The notes below the pieces were generated by a model, which was not told the origin of the DNA, did no database searches, and saw only the letters and a program-made list of their open reading frames with translations. 64,000 bases of DNA from Bos javanicus (taxonomy: Eukaryota; Chordata; Mammalia; Artiodactyla; Bovidae): the NCBI RefSeq assembly GCF_032452875.1, contig NC_083885.1:35071925-35135924 (forward strand), read 5' to 3'. Shown here piece after piece: positions 1 to 12,857 of the stretch. The position numbers were made by a program, and so were the translations under genes. The stretch's first letter is position 1. Every line of letters starts with the position of its first letter.

Positions 1-81
1 ACTCTGTGCGACCCCATAGACAGCAGCCCACCAGGCTCCCCCGTCCCTGGGATTCTCCAGGCAAGAACACTGGAGTGGGTG
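1..81 (-). mobile_element. Bov-A2 SINE fragment
   Basis: Reverse complement of the typical Bov-A2 unit ending in cagagtcggacacgactga; here cut off by the left edge and stopping after gagtgggt. Confidence 0.8.
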
Positions 82-165
82 TTTTATTCTCTAAGAGCCT
101 CATAATGGACAGAACACCTCAGATTCAGTGTGAAGCTAATTAAAGAACCTGCTTACTACACAGTT

Positions 166-1076
166 CAGTTCACTCGCTCAGTCATATCTGACTCTTTGTG
201 ACTCCATGAATTGCAGCATGCCAGGCCTCCCTGTCCATCACCAACTCCCGGAGTTCACTCAAACTCATGTCCATCGAGTCAGTGACGCCATCCAGCCATC
301 TCATCCTCTGTCATCCCCTTCTCCTCCTGCCCCCAATCCCTCCCAGCATCAGTCTTTTCCAATGAGTCAACTCTTCGCATGAGGTGGCCAAAGTATTGGA
401 GTTTCAGCTTTAGCATCAGTCCTTCCAAAGAACACCCAGGACTGATCTCCTTTAGAATGGACTGGTTGGATCTCCTTGCAGTCCAAGGGACTCTCAAGAG
501 TCTTCTCCAACACCACAGTTCAAAAGCATCAATTCTTCAGCACTCAGCTTTCTTCACAGTCCAACTTTCACATCCGTACATGACCACTGGAAAAACCATA
601 GCCTTGACTAGACGGACCTTTGTTGGCAAAGTAATGTCTCTGCTTTTCAATATGCTACCTAGGTTGGTCATAACTTTCCTTCCAAGGAGTAAGTGTCTTT
701 TAATTTCATGGCTGCAGTCACCATCTGCAGTGATTTTGGAGCCCAAAAAAGTAAGGTCTGACACTGTTTCCCCATCTATTTCCCATGAAGTGATGGGACC
801 AGATGCCATGATCTTCATTTTCTGAATGTTGAGCTTTAAGCCAACTTTTCCACTCTCCTCTTTCACTTTCATCAAGAGGCTTTTGAGTTCCTCTTCACTT
901 TCTACCCTAAGGGTGGTGTCATCTGCATATCTGAGGTTATTGATATTTCTCCTGGCAATCTTGATTCCAGCTTGTGCTTCTTCCAGCCTAGCATTTCTCA
1001 TGATGTACTCTATATAAGTACAATATAACTCTATATAAGTTAAATAAGCAGGGTGACAATATACAGCCTTGACGTA
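166..1076 (-). mobile_element. BovB LINE, 3' part
   Basis: Minus-strand RTE-type reverse transcriptase fragment with the LRYADDTT catalytic motif, ending in the BovB tail gaactgaactg. It is 5'-truncated at about 1076 and has frame breaks. Its Ser-Pro-Gly-Cys residue places it with the copies at 17454 and 36755. Confidence 0.9.
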
Positions 1077-3282
1077 CAGGTGCTCTCCAAAAGCTGCCCA
1101 AGGAATCCTGAGCTTTGAGAAGAGCCCCCTGGTGGCCATGGCTATAAACTGCACCCCCATAACTGCTTAAGACCTGCAAAAGGAGGGGACCACAGTGGGG
1201 AATCTTCCCAACTTTGAGTAGCTGGTGGATTTGTGGAAGGACTGGATAATGGTGAGGTCATGGGGAGTGCTTTCCTGGAGGCAATGAACAATGGAAGAGA
1301 AAACTGCATATGTGAAACAGCAGAAGAGAGTCTGTCATGCATTCATTTGAGAAATGGTTGCCTGCTGTAGCTGAGACCCGGCACAACAACAACAACAACA
1401 GCAAAATTGGGTGAAGTAGTATGAAAAGGGAGTGAAACTAGTGAGAGCTTGCAAGAGACATCCTATCATTTCAAGCCTATCCTAATCTAACCAGATCACA
1501 GTAACCTGAACTGGCCATTTAGTTCATCTGCAGATTTAAATCCTGAGATTCTGTCTCAGTGGAAGGAACAATGGCACTCTTGAACAATTCTAAATTGGCC
1601 TCTGGGAGGGGACTTCTTGGGGGAGGGAAATGCCACCCAGGAGAACAACCTGTTTGAGGATGGACCTAAATCCCCTTGGAGGTGCTGTCTGGTACCCAGG
1701 TGTGTCCTTTGGGGCAGGTCAGAAGTGAGAGTTCAATTAGCTTGAGAGGTGTGCTAGTTGAAGGAATGGTCTAATTTATAAAAATCAAATTGTTATAAAT
1801 TGTCTCCATTTCCTGTTACTTCCACTAATGTAAAGTGTGAGCAGTATCATATCCTCCAAGAAGTGTTTGACAAATCTAAAACGGGGAAGAAAAAAAAAAA
1901 AACCAAACAAGTAAATCTACAAGGATTGCAATTCTTGCCAGTCAGGAACATGCTGCATGCATTAGACCCAGGAGCCTCAACTAGATTTTTTCCTAAACTC
2001 TGTCAGATAATCCCTGCTCTGATTTCTAGAAATATAAGGCCTTCCATTCATGGGAAGCCATTTGGCTGCTTTAAGAATCCATGGAACCCCTAACCCCTTT
2101 ATTCTGCTTTATTATTCTCAGTAACACCTACTTGTTCATTTACTGTCTCCCAGTCTCCCCGAATATATATAACCTTCAAGACCATGAGGACCCTGTCTGT
2201 TTTGTTCTCCATTGCATTTACAGCAACCACAGTAGTGTTTGTGGGATCTCAATGTATTTTTGTGGAATGAATGAATGAGTGAAGAGCACGTCAGAGAGCT
2301 TATGCTTTCAGCTGCCCCTTGGCTTTGCTGACTAAAGTTGCCAGAATGTGTGGCTGGTCTTCCATGGACTTTAATTCCCCTTTTGTCTGCCTGAATACTA
2401 CTCCTAGTACTTTTACTCTTCATATGTTATGACCTAGAAATTATTAGAGGGAGGATTTCTTTATGGAAATACAAACCCGAATTCAAATGGCTAACTGCTA
2501 GCACAAGGTAATTAATGTTGCTTTTGGCTCAGATTATAGTGAAAACATGTCAATCAGAAGTAACATAAGACTGATGGCATGGGGGCGAGTGTGTGTATGC
2601 ACTGTTGCCAAAAGATGGCTGACAAATGTCCTACTGGCAGAGCCCTGGGACTTAATCTAGCTTTTCCAAAACAGCAGCAGTGCTCAGAGAAGCTTTATGC
2701 TCTGATGTGGGCTGTTGGAAGGAATGTGATGGTAAGAGAGCCTGGGGGAGCTTGCAAATCTCCAAGTGCTTTGTAAAGACAAGAAGGGCCAGCACCACTT
2801 GGAAGCTCAGAGGAGCAAGACTGGTTGAACAAAAGGATACGCAGAATAGATGCTATCAGCCAAACAAGCCAAATAAGACACACCTATCAGCATCTCTAAC
2901 CTGCCCCTCCACTGCTAGCTCCAGCCCCCCACCCTGAAGTAGATTCAGCCTTCACTCATCATCTTGGATACATCATTCAGTGTTCGGTCAGCACACATTT
3001 ATTAAACCCCTCTATGGGCCCAGTACTGTGATGCTGGGAATGTAAACATGAAAAGAATACAAGCTAGTGAGGGAGGAAGACGTATGAATACATGATCCCA
3101 ACAGAATTAGCACTGATCTGAGAGCAGAGGCAAACTACCTGGAAATATCAGGCTAGTCTTCCTGTGGGCCTCATTTCGGCTAATTCTTGAAGGGGAAATG
3201 TTCTATAAAGAGGGAACAGCAAGTGAAAAAACGTTGAGAGGAAGAATTTAGGGTGCTCAGTGACATGACTGGACATTAAGAG

Positions 3283-3356
3283 GTGGGCGTGTGTGTATGT
3301 GTGTGTTTGAGTGTGAGCATGTCTGCATGCATGTGTGTCTATGCATGCATGTAGGT
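3283..3356 (+). repeat. Degenerate TG/ATGC microsatellite
   Basis: Runs of tgtgtgtatg with interspersed gcatgcatg units. Confidence 0.7.
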
Positions 3357-4471
3357 TTATCTATGTGTTGGAACATGAGCCAGGACAAGCAGATGGGCTG
3401 TCCTGTGAGGAGCCCTGATGCCATGTTGAAGCATTTATACTTGAGTTGTCACTTACCCACATCCATAGATGAGGTACACTGTTGGGGTAAGTATCTGCTG
3501 TTTATGAAATGTGCCTTTACAAGATCACAGTGGAAATCTGTCTCATATCATAAGAAAATGGAAATGTGAGACTTGTCAGTGGTCTTTTCTCTTAAAAGTG
3601 TGATCAACATTTGTGTGATCAACATAAAAACACTCCTGGCCCCCTTGAGCACAAGGATTGCAGGCCTATTTGATTTGCTTGCCGGTAGCAGAACACTCAC
3701 AGGTGGAACAATTCAAGTTTCCAAACTTACAAGTCCTCAGAAGGCATGAAAAAGTAAATACAATTAGCATGTATTCAACATACTAAGTCCTTGGTGGACT
3801 TCGGGCAGGCAATAAAAAGGGAATCTTGAAGCCTTGTGAGTTATCCTGAAGAAAAATTTCACACTTTGCAGTAGCAGCTGTGACTCCCAACCAAGCTGAT
3901 AGTATGTTTGTGAGACTTGGAGCAGCTTACATTTACACAAAGGGGACTTCCCGAATTACACAGAAAAATCTATGAAGCACTGTGGCATTAATGTACAGAC
4001 TAGTTTATGCTCCCCCTGTGAACAAGATACGACATTCCTAACCATCCAGGCTTGAGGATTTACATACCAACCTTGAGGACTCCAAATTTATGTCTCTAGA
4101 CCTGACTGCTTCCCTGAATTCCAGATCTATACATCTGGCTGCCTGCCCCCACCACCATCCAGAATTTTAACGAGCACCATTTTCTTGCCTGTCAAACTTA
4201 ATACATTTAAATCCAAACTCCTGATTTTTCCCTCTGAGCCTGCACCTCAGAACCCTGAAATGTGACTTTTATATAAATTTTATGTGTCACAAATATATTT
4301 CTTTTGTTTTTTTTTTAACCATCTAAAAATGTAAAAACAATTCTTAGTTCATAAATTGTACAAAAAAGGTAATGGGCTGAATTTGGTCCATGATGTAGTT
4401 TGCTGACTCCTAATGTTAAGCCGGAAGTTAATGATTTTTTATAGCGCTATTGAAATGTTTCATATTATTTC

Positions 4472-4577
4472 TAATGTGAATAAATTTCATATTATATGGG
4501 CTTCCCAGGTGGTGTTAGTCATAAAGAATCTGCCTGCCAATGCAGGAGATGTAATGTGAATAAATTTCATATTATAT
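4472..4577 (+). mobile_element. 54-bp SINE fragment between 26-bp direct repeats
   Basis: 4498-4551 reads gggcttcccaggtggtgtta and on, the tRNA-like head of Bov-tA, with no tail. The flanking 4472-4497 and 4552-4577 are identical over 26 bp. Confidence 0.8.
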
Positions 4578-4579
4578 AT

Positions 4580-6000
4580 ATAAATGAAAAAATTTACTCA
4601 CCTAAATTATACAATTCAGTAATTTTTAGCATATTCACAGAATTGTGCAGCCATCATCACAATCTATTTTAACATCATAAAATGAAACCCTATGCTCATT
4701 TAAGAGTCCGTTGCCCATTTTTGCTCACTGTATCCTTCTCACCCTGTACCCTGGCCTTAGGCAACCACTCATCTACTTTCTGTCCCTGTAACTTTGCCTA
4801 TTCTGCACATTTTATATAAGTGGAGTCATACAATATACGGTCTTTTGCGTCTGATTCTTTCACTTTGCACAACATTTCAAAGTTCATTTTCATCGTTACA
4901 TGTATCAGTATTTCATTCCTTTTATTGACAAATAACATTTCATTGTATAAATATACCATTTTGTTTGTTCATTAGCTGATGAACATACAGGTTGTTTTCA
5001 CTTTTTGGCTTTTATGAATAATTCTGCTAATTAACATTAGTCTACAAGTGTCTGTGTGGACATTTTGTAGGTTTTAATTTATTTGGGGTATATGCTGGGT
5101 CATATGGTAACACCATGTTTAACTTTTTGAGGAACTGCCAGACTGCTTGCCAAAGAGGTTGTACAAATTTACATTCCTATCAGCAGTGTATGAGGGTTCT
5201 AATTTCACCCTATCTTTGCCAGCACCTGTTACTGTCTTTTTGATGAGAGGCATCCTAGTGGGTATGAAGTGGTAACTTAATGATGGTTTTGATTTGCATT
5301 TCCTTGATGGCTAGTGATATTGAGCACCTTTTCATGTGCTTATTGCCCATTTGTATATCTTGTTTGGAGAAATGTCTATTCAAATACTTTTAAAATTTAT
5401 TTATTTTGGCTGCACCGGCTCTTTGTAGCTGAGTGCAGACTTTAGTTGTAGTGAGCAGGGGCTACTCTTCATTGCAGTGTGCGGGCTTCTCATTGTGGTG
5501 ATTATGCTTGTTGGCAGAGTATAGGCTCTAGGCACTCAGGCTTCAGTAGTTGCAACACATGGGCTCATTAGTTGTCGTTCATGGGCTCTAGAGCTCGGGC
5601 TTACTAGTTGTGGCAGATGGGCCCACTTGCTCCGTGGCATGTGGGATCATCCTGGACCAGGGATCAAATCTGTGTCCCCTGCATTGGAGGGTGGACTCTC
5701 AACTCTCCAGTGGACTTTCACTGGACCAGCAGGGAAATCCCCTTTGCTCATTTTAAATTTGATTGTCTTTTTGTTGTTTAGTTGTAAGAGTTCTTTATGT
5801 ATTTTGATTACATGTCCCTTATCAGATTAGTGATTTGCAAATATATCGTTCCCTTCTGTGTGTTGTCTTTTCACTTTCTCGATGGTGTCCTTTGAAGCAT
5901 AAAATTTTAGAATTTCGATGAAATTGAAAATTCATCTAATTCTTTTGTTGCTCATGTTTCTGACATTGTACCTGACAACCATTGTAACTTAAGGTATAAT
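4580..6000 (-). mobile_element. Old L1 fragment, split by a SINE
   Basis: Antisense L1 sequence (for example ctagtgatattgagcacc at about 5311 and ctttatgtattttgattaca near 5790), interrupted at 5390-5744. Confidence 0.65.
5390..5744 (-). mobile_element. tRNA-derived cetartiodactyl SINE (CHR type)
   Basis: Runs from A/T-rich tail complement and tttggctgcacc to the head complement accagcagggaaatccc. Inserted in the L1. Confidence 0.75.
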
Positions 6001-6174
6001 GATCTTTTAAAATTTTAAATTTGATAATTTTATTTCTTTCTTTAAACATCTCCAAAAGCTACCTATAACATTTAGAATAGATCCTGTATAGTCACCTACA
6101 CAACTCTGCAAGATCTGATCTGTAACATCCTCTGACCTCATCTACTTTTGACATCTCTCTACTCCCCACCACCA

Positions 6175-6279
6175 CACAGTGTGGCATGTGGGATCTTTGT
6201 TCCCTGACAAGGGGTTGAATCTTTGTCCCCTGCAGTGGAAGTGTGGAGTCTTAACCACTGGACCACCAGGGAAGTCCTG
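6175..6279 (-). mobile_element. Truncated tRNA-derived SINE
   Basis: Ends in cactggaccaccagggaagt, the complement of the SINE head, with cccctgcagtggaagtgtgg upstream. Confidence 0.75.
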
Positions 6280-6647
6280 GCACCTCCCTGCTTCTCACTG
6301 CACCTGACAATGGCTGCTGAGTCTGCCTCTTCCAAGCCATTCTAACCTCAGGGCATTTGTGTTTATTGTTCTTATGCCTCAAAGCTTTTTCCTAGACATG
6401 TCCATATCTTATCCCTTTTTCATTCAGTCTTCTGCTCAAATATTGCCTTCAATAAATCCAACCCTGACCACTCTTTCTAAAGGAGTAGCTGACCTCAGTA
6501 ACTTGCTACACTTATGACATACTACACAACTGTATATTAAAAAACAGATTAGATATAAATGCTTTATTCTTTCAACATATTCCAGTACTATAAGGGTGGT
6601 GCCTGATAGAATAAATAAAAATTACACATGAAAAAAAGAAAATCAGA

Positions 6648-6800
6648 GACTTCCCTGGTGGTCCAGGGGTTAAGACTCTGCCCTTTCAATACAGGAAGCG
6701 TAGGTTCAATCCCTGGTTGGGGAACTAAGATCCCACATGCCATGCAATGTGGCCAAGAAATAAACAACAAACAAGTGAACCTAAAAATTTTTTTTAAAGA
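6648..6800 (+). mobile_element. tRNA-derived SINE
   Basis: Head acttccctggtggtccagg, B-box-like ggttcaatccc, A-rich tail. Confidence 0.8.
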
Positions 6801-7534
6801 GAAAATCATATAAACACATTCTTAAACCCCAAGAAGTTCTAGAATACAGAACTCTTTCACTATTTCACAGGAAACACTGCTCTATTCTTCATAGCACACA
6901 CCTCTATCTGACCTTATATGACTATATAGTTCATTCTGTGTCTCCAGTACTTGGCCTGTGATTGGTGCTCAATACATGTTAATGTTACACTTAGAATCAA
7001 GATAATAATAGGTACTGAGTGTGCCCTTTGAAGGCCAAAGCTATAGGCCGGAAGGAGGTAGGATGGGCAGGTAGATGGCAAGGAGGAATGGGAGAGCTAA
7101 AGGGTAGGGATGTGAGGGAATGAGGAAGGGTAAAGAGTAGAGTAGGACTGTGAGCTCAACCACCTGTCCTCCAGATGCTTCCCATCTCATTCTACTAGTT
7201 GGTTCCTCTATGGTTTTCCAACAAAACTTACTATATTATAGATAATCTTGAGTAGGATATGCCACGTGTTAAGAGCATGGGAACTTTAGTTAGTGGGAGG
7301 CAAAGTCCCGTTTTTATTGTTAGGGGCTAAATCTGAAGTACTCTACAGTGAGCAAGCAGCACTAACAGGTTAGAACAATTAAGAATAGTGTTGTCCAATA
7401 TGTGACTATTGAGTACTTGAAATGTGATAGCCTGAATCTGAGATGTGCTGTAAGTGTAAAACACACATCAGATTTTGAAGACTTGGTACATGAAAAGAAT
7501 GTAAAATATATTAATTTTAAAATACTGATTACAT

Positions 7535-7825
7535 GGACTTCATTGGTGGTCCAGTGACTAAAGAATCTGCCTGCCAGTGAAGGGGATACAGGTTCGACCT
7601 CTGGTCTGGGATGATTCCACATGAGCAGGGTAACTAAGCCCATGCCCCACAACTATTGAAGCCTGAGTGTCCTACAGCCTGTGCTCCATAGAGCCCATGC
7701 TCCACAACAAGAGAAGGCACCACAATGAGAAGAGAAATGCAACCAGAGAAAGCCCGTGTGCAGTAATGACACAGAACAGCCAAAAATAAATGAATTAAAA
7801 ATAAATACTTTATAAAAAAGAAAAT
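7535..7825 (+). mobile_element. tRNA-derived SINE (CHR type)
   Basis: Head gacttcattggtggtccag, B-box-like ggttcgacctc, tail of aaaataaatg units. Flanks carry a near-identical duplication of the form aaaatactgattacat, with one mismatch. Confidence 0.8.
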
Positions 7826-8647
7826 ATTGATTACATATTGAAATGACAACATTAAATATACTGGGTTAAATAAAATATACTGTTAATTTCACTTGCTTTT
7901 TTTTTTAATGTGGCTACTAGAAAAATTAAGTTACGCATATGGCTCACAAATGTGGTTAACATTATATTTTTATTGGATCATCTTATATGTTCCTTAAAAC
8001 CCATAGGAATAATGTCTGGTACCTAGAAAGTTTTCAGTAAATACTGGCTAAATGCATTAAAGCCAGCTGCCTGAGAAGGGTCTTTAGACTAAGAATTGGC
8101 AAACTCTGTTTTCTCCAAGCAAACTGTTTGTGCATTTAGGCAAGAACCTGAGTACGTGGACAGGGCTTAACAGTGAGGAAAGTGATGGAAATGTGTGAGG
8201 CTATTGATTTGCTTGAGATTGCTGTGTTTTTTCTCCAGCTGTATTTACACTCTGCTTCAGTGAATAAATACCACTTAAGCTGGGTTGGCCTAAATGTTTA
8301 TTTCTTTGAGAGCAACATTTCTGAAACATAAGCACTTGTTTTATGGTCTGTTTTGGGAGGCAGATCCATATGATTTTTCAAATACTGCTACTGCTCACAC
8401 AACTTGCAACTTTGGAATTGGACCAATTCATTGGCTGCTGAGTTGTTACCACCCATTTAGAAATTGCTTCCCAAATATATTTTGTCTCAATTTGGGAAAT
8501 AAGGACATCAAAGGAATTAAAGGGCTTGATAAATTGTGTAATAGCCTTGTGCTCTTTAAAATAGTTCTTCAAAAAGTTGCATAGATCTCTTTGATTTTCT
8601 GCAATGAACAACTGACTCCCTCCTTTCCCCCATTAAATGGTGCTTGG

Positions 8648-8752
8648 GAATTCCCTGACAGTTCAGTATAAGGACTCTGCATTTCCACTGCTAAGGGCCT
8701 GGGTTTGATCCCTGGTTGCGGAAGAAGTCATATGGTGGAGCCAAAAAAAAGT
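8648..8752 (+). mobile_element. Truncated tRNA-derived SINE
   Basis: aattccctgacagttcagta head and ggtttgatccctggttgcgg, ending in an A-run. Confidence 0.7.
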
Positions 8753-9870
8753 CAGCAGCTATCTTGACATTCCAGGTCCTTTAAGTGAATATGAAGCAAT
8801 TGTAAGCAATTCTAGTGTTCAGTTCCTGGGATAGTTGAAAAAATTTTTATTTCAGGTGGGTAACTTAAAAAAAATAAAAAGAATATACAACAATTTGCAC
8901 TGATGAGTATATGGGTTTTGATTTCCAAATATATAATACCTTTTAAACATTAAATACTGATTTAGTAAACAGTGTCCATAAAAACATGCATTGTGAGATG
9001 TTCTCGATCCTGTATGACCCAGATATGCAGGGACTACATCAGTTCTCCTCTTTGAGGTGTTGGGGAGGCATGGTTGGTACCACACTGAGCTGCACTGTGG
9101 CTTGTTGAGTCAGTGCTTCTGAAGACAGAGTAAACAACACCTTGTCCAGACAGTGGGATTAATATGGAGCAAGACCAATGGTCTTTCCCAGTTATAATAT
9201 TTAGCTCTTCCAGGTTAAAAAAGTCATTGTTCAAAAACAAAAAATAAACTACTTAAGATAAACCATAGAAATGATTTCTGTAGTTGGAAGAAAAATTAGG
9301 AAAGAAGGTAATGTTCTCTGGTGATACTATGATGGTTTCAAAGTAAAGGTATTTAAAGCTCTTACACCAAGAATAGTCTTGGAAAACAGAGAAATGAAGA
9401 CAAAGGAAAGATTCTGCAGTTTGAAGGACTTTTTTGCTTTGCTGTAAGTGAACACTGTGTACCTAACAGGCACAATGAGAAGTAATGTTGTCTGACACAT
9501 CTTTCAGATTTTAAATCTCAGACACAGTGCATGTAGTAAATCCTATAATTTCTAGCGTATTCACCTTTCAAAATTCAACAACAAAAAGAAGCTTAAATTA
9601 GGATTTCCAAGAGTTAAGATCACCATCTCAGGTGATGGAAAGGTCTATCCGGGGGTCTGTGGTGACTGCTGGTATAGACAAGGCAGAGTTAGGATGAAAT
9701 CCTTTATTCAGAACATGCATTTACAATGTACTGTTTATTACTTTAACTCTCTCATCACACCTTCTCATTAGAGGATCATCTCAGCAACCAATATATAAAA
9801 GGACACAGATTTTTAGCAATGTAAAGCCTATATTATTGAGCACCACTTCTGGAAGTTAAGCATATCTTAC

Positions 9871-10167
9871 CTGCAGCAAAGGCATCAGCTGCAAACCCAG
9901 TGCTTGCTCATAGAGCAAGTTCAGCTCTGCACAACTGGAGAAGGACAGTTTGGAGGTGTAGAGGTAATAGTGCACATGTCTGAATGTGGAACCATCTCTG
10001 TCGATGAACAACCTCTGGTTTTCTGAAGAGGTCAGTGCTGAAGCCTCTTTCCATAGCAGGGAGTCTGGGAACTGAGCAAGTTTGCTTCTGGGAACTGAGA
10101 AATGCCAGCCCCCGACATTGAAATGAAACAAATCCTCTGCTGATTCATGAGGCATACCAGGCTCCTC
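9871..10167 (-). CDS. KCTD19: KCTD19 coding exon 2, BTB/T1 domain start
   Basis: On the minus strand, acceptor ttttctctttag is followed by GAGGAGCCTGGTATG and 95 codons from that Met to a CTGCAG|gtaaga donor (297 nt, phase 0 at both ends). The product reads [20 protein letters not shown], then the BTB fold motif [20 protein letters not shown]. This is the N-terminus of KCTD19, a BTB/T1-domain protein that in mouse spermatocytes works with ZFP541 and HDAC1/2 in meiotic prophase and is needed for male fertility. Human KCTD19 begins M-E-E-S-G-M, so the start codon is probably in the preceding exon. The internal ATG at 10155 could also serve. Downstream exons lie left of the window. Confidence 0.93.
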
Positions 10168-10194
10168 CTAAAGAGAAAATGAAAAGAGATCTAT

Positions 10195-10735
10195 GCAATA
10201 AAAGGAAATAAAAAGCACCCATATTGGAAAGGAAGAAGTAAAATTATCTCTATTTGTAGATGATGTGATCTTGCAATAGAAAATCCTGAGGAATTCACTA
10301 GGAAATTACTAGAAATAAGTTCAAGAAGGTTGAAGGGTATAGATCAATATAAAAAATCAACTGTATTTTTATATGCTAGCAATGAACAATAAAAAATTGA
10401 AGTTAAGAAAACAATTCCATTCACAACAGTGTCAAAATGAACAAAGTATTTGGGAATAAATTTAACAAAAGAAGTATAATACTTGTACTCTGGAAACCCC
10501 AAAACATTGTTGAAAGATAATTTAAAATACCTAAATAAATGGAAAATCTTTCCATGTTCATGGATCAGAAGACAATATTGTTATGGTAGCAATACTCTTC
10601 AAATTGATCCCTATGAAACACAATCCCTATGAAAATTCCAACTGATTTTTTTTCTTTTGCAAAAATTCACAAGCTGATGTTAAAATTCATACCCTATTAT
10701 TGGCCAACAGAGGAAGAATGATTTTCTCCTTGCCT
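10195..10735 (+). mobile_element. L1 ORF2 fragment
   Basis: Sense-strand L1 reverse transcriptase region (tttgtagatgatgtgatc) with stops; degenerate. Confidence 0.7.
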
Positions 10736-10985
10736 AGGACAGCTCAACCAATGAGACACTGCCACAACTCAGCCAATGAAAAGTCACTAAACTTCAAACT
10801 CCCAGTTTCCTCCAGTGTATTTTTTTTTAAATAACAGCCCTTCCCAACTTCCCCTTCTCCTCTACAAAAGTTTCCTCTCTTCCACTTTACCAGTCTTGCA
10901 TGTGGTTCACCATAATTGCATGTCCTGAGTTGCAGTTCTTTACTGTTCCCAAATAAACTTGTTTTACTGGTCAAAAACAAAACCT
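10735..10985 (+). mobile_element. Candidate solo LTR
   Basis: Two CCAAT boxes (near 10748 and 10775) and an AATAAA signal near 10952, in an LTR-like order. Family not assigned and no coding region seen; could be unique sequence. Confidence 0.35.
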
Positions 10986-11094
10986 AATTGTTTCAGGTTA
11001 ACAAATTCTAGGTAAAAATTAGGCACGTTGAAGTGATTGGGGTGCGATGTACCGATATTTCTAATTTATTTTTAAATTTATCAAAAGATAAGAT

Positions 11095-11242
11095 GAATCA
11101 ATGGAGAAATGGATAGAGGATATGTGATTAAACAACTACAGCAAAATGTTCATCATAGAATCTAGGTGGTGGCTATATAGTTTCACTGTAAAATTCTTTC
11201 AAACTTTCTAAATGTTTCAAAATCTGCATTAGAATGCTGGGA
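11095..11242 (+). mobile_element. Old L1 3' UTR fragment
   Basis: tgtaaaattctttcaaactt and the following aaatgtttcaaaatctgc resemble the L1 3' UTR end. Confidence 0.4.
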
Positions 11243-11548
11243 GGTAGGGGAGATTGTTGCTCAATGGAGGAAAAGTCCAATTCTCCAACAAAAACCTACC
11301 ATCTCCAATTTTGACATCTGGGTAAAGAAAATAAATGCATGCCATGAAGAAGGGAGTGAGGTTCTTTTCTCTTATAAGAAGCCTGATTTAAATATTCAGA
11401 TATAAAGAAAAACAATTATACATGTCATGTTTGAGGCTAGATTAAAGGGGACATGAAGAGAAGGATTATAAATTGTAAAATGGTGACAAGACTCTCAGAA
11501 GCAAAGGTGGAAAAACCAATCTAATAAGCTAATCTAGGCTTTTAAACG

Positions 11549-11817
11549 GAGAAGGCAATGGCACCCCGCTCCAGTACTCTTGCCTGGAAAATCCCATGGA
11601 CGGAGGAGCCTGTTAGGCTGCAATCCATGGGGTCGCTAAGAGTCGGACACGACTGAGGGACTTCACTTTCACTTTTCACTTTCATGCATTGGAGAAGGAA
11701 ATGGCAACCCACTCCAGTGTTCTTGCCTGGAGAATCCCAGGGACAGGGGAGCCTGGTGGGCTGCCATCTATGGGGTCGCACAGAGTCGGACACGACTGAA
11801 GTGATTTAGCATAGTAT
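11549..11817 (+). mobile_element. Bov-A2 SINE
   Basis: Two tandem BovB-derived monomers joined by the cactttcacttttcactttc linker. Confidence 0.9.
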
Positions 11818-11827
11818 AAGCTTTTAA

Positions 11828-12014
11828 AACTTCCCTGGTGGCTCAGACGGTAAAGCGTCTGTCTACAAAGCGGGAGACCTGGGTTCGAGCCCTGGGTTGG
11901 GAAGATCTCTGGAGAAGGAAATGGCAATCCACTCCAGTACTATTGCCTAGAAAATCCCATGGACAGAGGAGCCTGGTAGGCTACAGTCTATGGGGTCGCA
12001 AAGAGTCGGACAGC
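11828..12014 (+). mobile_element. Bov-tA SINE with intact Pol III boxes
   Basis: tRNA head with A-box match TGGCTCAGACG and B-box GGTTCGAGCCC, then a Bov-A monomer. Confidence 0.9.
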
Positions 12015-12255
12015 TTTTAAAGAGTCGCAAAGCTTTTAAATCCTGGCCTTTCTAAACATGGCTAAGGCTGAACACGACAAGCTGAGAGTAAGGATCTCAC
12101 CTAGACCAGAAAGCATAAATATGCACGCAAACACGATTTTGCTTTCTATTCTCCTTAAAGGTGATTAGCTGGCCCTACAAGGGCCTGTAGTTCTTGAAAG
12201 ACAAAAGGCTTCTTGTCAGATTGACTTCAGGAAACAGGGTAGCCTGTAGTCATCA

Positions 12256-12317
12256 CTGCTGCTGCTGGGGCTAAGTCGCTTCAGTCGTGTCCGACTCTGT
12301 GCAACCCCATAGACGGC
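12256..12317 (-). mobile_element. Bov-A2 fragment
   Basis: ctaagtcgcttcagtcgtgt and gactctgtgcaaccccatag. Confidence 0.8.
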
Positions 12318-12857
12318 TCTGTTCCAAAGAGTGTATCTCTCTTCCCCACACTGATTCCTCAACCCTAAAGAAGATCAATCAGTTGATCCTGCTTCCAAAT
12401 CAATTTCTAGAACTACCTCATGGTCTACATACAGGACCTCAACTCCTCAGAGCCAGGGTTTCGTATCTGGAGCTTTCCATCATGCTTCAGAGAGCTGCCC
12501 TCCAACCCAATCCTTCCGATCCCCCACCCGCCATTACGTTCACCCACCAGGGCACCGCTTTGCCTCAAAATCAACATTCCCCAAGCACTGAGATTGAAGA
12601 ACTTTACCCCGTCCGAGGCACAGCCTCACCTTTCAGACCTGGAGTCCCACCCCCCATCCCCAGAGTTCCTTCAACTGACAAAGCAGGCACATTCTTCTGA
12701 CTCCTCAAAACTAGACCCCAGACTCTTCAAAGCTGGGCCTATATCCACCCTGTGTTCCAGAGTCAGGTCCCTAACCCCACAGCCCCAGTCCTCGACCACA
12801 TCGCACCCATTCCCTGTTTTAGTGTTTTTGGTGCCCCCGCCAGGGTGGGCTCCATAC

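Larger units (their letters stand above)
1..9870 (-). other. KCTD19: KCTD19 intron 2 (partial)
   Basis: The stretch from the left edge to the donor at 9869-9870 shows no further KCTD19 exon. Besides the listed repeats, 1077-2139, 2281-3282, 3357-4471, 6776-7522, 8061-8647 and 8753-9870 hold no gene or repeat I can name. Minor items are a (CAA)n tract at about 1384-1404, an A-run at 1890-1902, and short L2/MIR-like 3' ends at about 2140-2280, 6880-6995 and 7975-8060. Confidence 0.75.
10168..12857 (-). other. KCTD19: KCTD19 intron 1
   Basis: This lies between the inferred exon 1 donor (complement of 12856-12857) and the exon 2 acceptor. It contains L1 fragments, an LTR-like segment, Bov-A2 and Bov-tA. 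From 12318 to 12850 the sequence is C-rich and repeat-free; its long open frames on both strands look like composition effects. Confidence 0.55.

Noticed and set aside
1..9870. Further KCTD19 exons on the minus strand
   Set aside because: I scanned for the next expected protein segment and did not find it; the interval is repeat-rich intron.
11828..12014. tRNA gene with good A and B boxes
   Set aside because: Boxes belong to a Bov-tA SINE followed by a Bov-A half; no acceptor stem or cloverleaf was found.
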